Positions 49,701 to 52,488 of a stretch of 52,488 nucleotides of DNA are shown here, one piece after another. A program made the position numbers and the translations under genes. Below the pieces are notes generated by a model. That model was not told the DNA's origin, ran no database searches, and saw only the letters and a list, made by a program, of their open reading frames with translations. This DNA comes from Candidatus Woesearchaeota archaeon. Its GTDB lineage: Archaea; Nanobdellota; Nanobdellia; Woesearchaeales; WJKL01. The DNA is taken from contig WJJM01000005.1 in the NCBI GenBank assembly GCA_014729675.1, positions 1 through 52,488 of the forward strand, read 5' to 3'. Position 1 is the stretch's first letter. Each line of letters opens with the position of its first letter.

Positions 49701-50240
49701 ATGACAAATTTAGTATTAGACAATAGAGATTCTGCTCTAGCAGAACTAAAAAAACTGACTAAAAACGTCAAGATAGCTTTTTCTGAGGTGCACAACGAAT
49801 TCGAGGATCATCTGGAGGGTATAAATGAAAATACAAACGAGATACAGTCTAATTATGAGTACATCTGTGAGGTAGACAACAAGATATCTAAGCTAAATGA
49901 AAGGATAGATGATATCTACAATGTCCTGTCTAACATCACAGGCAAAAAGCTAAAAAAGATGCCTTCTTATGAGGATATAGATCCTCTAACAACAGAGGAA
50001 AAGAATGTATTTCTTAACCTTTACACAGAGCCAGAGTCCATTTCCTATGTTGAATTGGCTAAGAAGATGAACATGCCAATTTCATTAACAAGGCAGTACA
50101 TAACAAATCTGCTTGAAAAAGGCATACCTATTCAGAAAGAATACAAGAAAACAAGGCCTTTTATCTATCTGGACAAAAAGTTCAAAAACCTTCAGGCAAA
50201 AAAGAATGTTTTGAAGATTGAACAAAAAATATTAACTTAA
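49701..50240 (+). CDS. Second coiled-coil/winged-helix protein
   Basis: A 179-residue protein of the same plan as its neighbour. Residues 10-85 are acidic coiled coil (NEFEDHLEGINENTNEIQS, KISKLNERIDDIYNVLS). A winged helix follows at about 100-165: LTTEEKNVFLNLYTEPESIS, YVELAKKMNMPISLTRQYI, TNLLEKGIPIQK. The tail is basic. The start is at 49701 (MTNLVLD), because GGGGTGGTGG lies just upstream; in-frame sequence before that is the ribosome site itself. It may act with the 48986 product; no direct sequence identity between the two was evident beyond architecture. Confidence 0.65.
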   Translation: MTNLVLDNRDSALAELKKLTKNVKIAFSEVHNEFEDHLEGINENTNEIQSNYEYICEVDNKISKLNERIDDIYNVLSNITGKKLKKMPSYEDIDPLTTEEKNVFLNLYTEPESISYVELAKKMNMPISLTRQYITNLLEKGIPIQKEYKKTRPFIYLDKKFKNLQAKKNVLKIEQKILT

Positions 50241-50735
50241 AACTTTTAAGATTTTATTATTTATTTTATTCTCTATTTTTTCTAAGCTTTGCTTAAAACT
50301 TTTAAATATAGAATATTTTTAAAAATTTGATTATGACTTTTTATTTGCATACATCAATTTATATTTTTAATATTGAAAATAATCAGGATAGATTATACAT
50401 TTAAATCAACCCAAAATGCCTAACTTCTATAACCTTAGAATTAGGGCTTAATATGTTCAAATTCACCCTTTTTAGCCATTTTTATCATTTTTAGTGTAAA
50501 AACTGCGTTTAATGTACCTTAGATGCCGTTTTATGAATCTCTACAGAAAAATGTAAAACTATAATCTAGATCAATGAAATAACACAATTAATTTTCTATA
50601 TTATAAAACATTTAGTTTTTGCTTAATACTTTTATATTCTATTTATTTTAGTTTTTGCTTAAATGTTTTATACGCACTGACCACTGTTCAAGTGTAGGCA
50701 TAATATTTATATATACGAACATCTTTTTACTAATA
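50236..50735. repeat. AT-rich gap with CTTAAAACTTTTAA repeats
   Basis: The gap before the HNH gene holds no ORF. CTTAAAACTTTTAA occurs at 50236 and 50292. Degenerate copies are CTTAATACTTTTAT at 50622 and CTTAAATGTTTTAT at 50658. The last two lie in a 36-bp direct repeat starting TTTAGTTTTTGCTTAA (50612 and 50648). The first copy overlaps the stop of the preceding gene. TTTATATATA at about 50706 is the HNH promoter. The middle (50310-50600) shows nothing else clear. Confidence 0.55.
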
Positions 50736-51221
50736 ATGGAAAGAAATCCTAATCAAAGAAGAATAATAAAATGTGAAGGTTGTGGGGAAGAAAAAGAACA
50801 TCATGCAAAAGAGATGTGTTTGAACTGCTATAGGCGAATTGCATGGAAAAGAAAGAATGTTATCTGTAAAAATTGTGGAAGAAACTTACCCCACAAAGCA
50901 TATGGACTTTGTCAAACATGTCATATTAAGCTGCACCATTATGATAAAGTAAAAGCCCATAATTATAGAAAATGGCATAATGTAGATTTAGATTTATACC
51001 GAAAAATAATTAAAAAATGTCTAATATGTGATTTTGATAAAATTGTTGATTTACACCATTTAGATGGAGATCATAAGAATAATTCTGAAGAAAATCTTAT
51101 TGGATTATGCCCAAACCATCACAAATTACTCCATGATATGCGTTTTAAGGAAGAAACTCAGAAAGAAATAGATAAAAGGCTCAATCCTGAATATTTTAAA
51201 CGCACTTTTCAAAACAATTAA
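50736..51221 (+). CDS. HNH endonuclease with two zinc ribbons
   Basis: A 161-residue protein. Two CxxC pairs form zinc knuckles: CEGCGEE..CLNC and CKNCGRN..CQTC, spaced alike and probably duplicated. The HNH nuclease follows: CLICDF, DLHHLDGDHKNN, ENLIGLCPNHHKLLH, with the metal-binding His and the structural Cys pairs. Such proteins occur as homing-type nucleases or as parts of mobile elements. The ATG at 50736 lies 27 nt after TTTATATATA (leaderless). The nearby recombinase gene suggests a mobile or plasmid-related segment. Confidence 0.82.
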   Translation: MERNPNQRRIIKCEGCGEEKEHHAKEMCLNCYRRIAWKRKNVICKNCGRNLPHKAYGLCQTCHIKLHHYDKVKAHNYRKWHNVDLDLYRKIIKKCLICDFDKIVDLHHLDGDHKNNSEENLIGLCPNHHKLLHDMRFKEETQKEIDKRLNPEYFKRTFQNN

Positions 51222-51251
51222 ATACTTCTAAGTTAATTATAATTAAAAAAG

Positions 51252-52100
51252 ATGGTGCTCCAAAAACTAGAAACAGAACTAAGGCTAAGAGGATTTTCAG
51301 AAAAGACAGTAAAAAACTATATTTTCTATAATCAAAAATTCTTAGATTTTATAAACAAGCAGCCAGAAGATATCCAAGAAGATGATATAAAATCATTCAT
51401 TGCACATCTGATGTCAGACAAAAACTATAAGCCTGCATCAACAAACTTAGCTATCTGCTCTTTAAGGTATTTCTATGAAAAAGTCCTTGAAAAAGAGATA
51501 TTTACAAAAATAACTCCTCCAAAATCAGAAAAAAAGATCCCTACAGTTCTAACAAAAGAAGAATTGAGCCAATTGTTCAATGCAATAAATAACAAAAAAC
51601 ACAGGATACTATTAGAACTCATGTATTCTTCAGGATTAAGGGTCAGTGAAGCAGTATCATTAAAGTTTGAAGACCTAAACTTAAATGAAAAAGTGGGTAT
51701 TGTACGCCAGGCAAAAGGAAGAAAAGACAGGATCATAATCCTCTCAAATAATACCGTAGACAAACTGGAAAAATATAAGAAAAAAAGAGATAAAAAGAAA
51801 CTATTCCCAGATAATCCTTATATATTCCCATCAAACAAACAAAAAGAATCCCATATGTCTATAAGGCAGGCTCAGAAAGTGATAAATGACGCAGCTAAAA
51901 AAGCAGGCATAAAAAAGAGGGTATTCTGCCATTCATTAAGAAGCAGCTTTGCAACACATCTGTTAGACTCAGGCACAGATATAAGAGTCATCCAGGAATT
52001 GCTAGGCCACTCTAACCTCTCTACTACAGAAAGATACACAAAAGTCTCTACAGAGCAATTAAAGAAAGTAAGATCTCCTTTTGATAATATTAAATTCTAA
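51252..52100 (+). CDS. xerA: XerA-type tyrosine recombinase
   Basis: A 282-residue site-specific recombinase. The N-terminal SAM-like core-binding domain includes LRLRGFSEKTVKNYIFYN. The catalytic domain has Arg in YSSGLRVSEAV, Lys in QAKGRKDRI, His-Leu-Arg in CHSLRSSFATH, His in LLGHSN and nucleophile Tyr in TERYTKVS. Archaeal XerA resolves chromosome dimers at dif, but the same family drives plasmid, virus and integron recombination. No convincing dif site was found by eye in the window. The position next to the iterons and HNH gene makes a plasmid-maintenance origin possible. Confidence 0.9.
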   Translation: MVLQKLETELRLRGFSEKTVKNYIFYNQKFLDFINKQPEDIQEDDIKSFIAHLMSDKNYKPASTNLAICSLRYFYEKVLEKEIFTKITPPKSEKKIPTVLTKEELSQLFNAINNKKHRILLELMYSSGLRVSEAVSLKFEDLNLNEKVGIVRQAKGRKDRIIILSNNTVDKLEKYKKKRDKKKLFPDNPYIFPSNKQKESHMSIRQAQKVINDAAKKAGIKKRVFCHSLRSSFATHLLDSGTDIRVIQELLGHSNLSTTERYTKVSTEQLKKVRSPFDNIKF

Positions 52101-52340
52101 TCACAATATTTGAAGAAGTTTGTCTCCATCACATTTAGGACAATGTTACAGACAAACCTAAATAAAAAATAAATTATTGTTTTTAGATTAAAAAATAATA
52201 AGTCCACAAAAAAACATCAATTTTATAAATAAAATAAGAAAATTTATTAATATTTGAGCGGATTGTTTTTGGTTAGTGCTCGTAAATTTGATTCTTAATA
52301 AGGTTTTAGCACTGGGAATTTGGGAATGTGCTTTGGGAAT
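52101..52340. promoter_or_regulatory. AT-rich gap with GGGAAT sites before a partial gene
   Basis: No ORF on either strand is convincing. ACTGGGAATTTGGGAATGTG and CTTTGGGAAT at 52311-52340 are inverted versions of the ATTCCCA sites at 47.4 and 48.8-48.9 kb. They directly precede the ATG of the truncated gene at the window edge, as an operator would. GGTTAGTGCT..AGCACTGG forms a loose inverted repeat around 52271-52315. Confidence 0.45.
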
Positions 52341-52488
52341 ATGGCAATACACAGATATATTGAAACAGAATCTCATAAAAGGATAAAAAAGACAGAAAGA
52401 AGAATAAAAAGAAAAGGCTATTCTATTACAAGACCTGCAAAACTTAACGGTATTGGCCAGGTTGACCTGTGTTTTATGAATCAACAGG
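52341..52488 (+). CDS. Partial gene at the right edge, basic N-terminus
   Basis: Reads MAIHRYIETESHKRIKKT, continues RRIKRKGYSITRPAK and NGIGQVDLCFMN, and runs off the window after 49 codons without a stop. The basic helical start followed by a beta-like segment could be a nucleic-acid-binding or nuclease protein, but this is too short to place. GGGAAT sites just upstream link it to the same putative regulon as the iteron gene. Confidence 0.5.
   Translation, partial: MAIHRYIETESHKRIKKTERRIKRKGYSITRPAKLNGIGQVDLCFMNQQ

Noticed and set aside
52101-52340. dif site for the XerA-like recombinase
   Set aside because: No 11-6-11 imperfect palindrome resembling known archaeal dif sites stood out; AT-rich near-palindromes there are not convincing.
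52188-52484. Minus-strand 98-codon frame at the right edge
   Set aside because: It is antisense to the better supported plus-strand partial gene, has no ribosome site and has an erratic composition.
1-52488. tRNA or rRNA genes
   Set aside because: Intergenic regions were read for T-arm and acceptor patterns; none gave a cloverleaf, and no rRNA-like stretch is present.

Overview
The window is a piece of a low-GC archaeal chromosome. Archaeal-type genes include Rpo7 (RpoE'), Spt4, Rpo11, ribosomal S24e, S27ae, L1, P0 and P1, the wyosine enzyme Taw1, a class I CCA-adding enzyme, an Ogg2-type DNA glycosylase, NurA, an archaeal class I aldolase, a geranylgeranyl-reductase-family protein and an XerA-type recombinase. 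Genes are short and tightly packed. Many starts sit about 25-30 nt after a TATA-like box with no leader; others have a GGAGG or GAGGTG ribosome site. Gene style and content suggest a DPANN archaeon (Woesearchaeota/Pacearchaeota-like); the lineage is an inference. I saw no tRNA, rRNA or CRISPR.

Layout. 0-1.9 kb: three small orphan genes on the minus strand, each followed by a related imperfect palindrome (cassette-array-like). 1.9-7.6 kb: Taw1, a PAS/coiled-coil protein, a secreted VGIGT-repeat protein, a metallophosphoesterase, an Fe-S membrane protein and a TtuA-like thiolase. 7.9-17.7 kb: carbohydrate genes (GT4 fused to an alpha-helical toroid, debranching-type hydrolase, NagB, a second GT4, PIG-L deacetylase, ROK kinase, GH130 phosphorylase), a PP-loop tRNA thiolase and an orphan encapsulated-ferritin-like protein. 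17.8-20.5 kb: an oxygen-defence island (desulfoferrodoxin, rubrerythrin, cupin, several micro-proteins with cysteines, an Lrp/AsnC regulator with a Cys tail). 20.5-36 kb: DNA repair, MoxR/VWA pair, lipid genes, aldolase and PfkB kinase, NurA, topoisomerase I, CCA enzyme, antiporter, endonuclease IV-like, FHA. 36-48 kb: information-processing operons (Rpo7-Spt4-S24e-S27ae; L1-P0-P1; Rpo11), an isoprenyl diphosphate synthase and several orphan proteins.

The most unusual region is 47.4-52.5 kb. Gene direction flips from mostly minus to plus at about 48.1-49.0 kb. The 870-bp gap there holds (i) nine copies of a CTCACTTTT motif spaced 51, 61, 63 or 73 bp apart, close to whole helical turns, in very C-rich, G-poor DNA, and (ii) two arrays of five 11-bp ATTCCCAAGAT iterons just upstream of a gene for a coiled-coil/winged-helix protein. 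A second coiled-coil/winged-helix gene, an HNH nuclease and an XerA-like recombinase follow. I read this as a candidate replication-origin, partition or plasmid-like maintenance locus; this is inference from layout.

Hairpin-rich repeat elements recur elsewhere: three related copies between divergent genes (7.6, 15.7 and 29.6 kb), one 119-bp insertion flanked by a 26-bp duplication at the start of the PfkB gene, and a pair of 30-bp hairpins upstream of the L1 operon.
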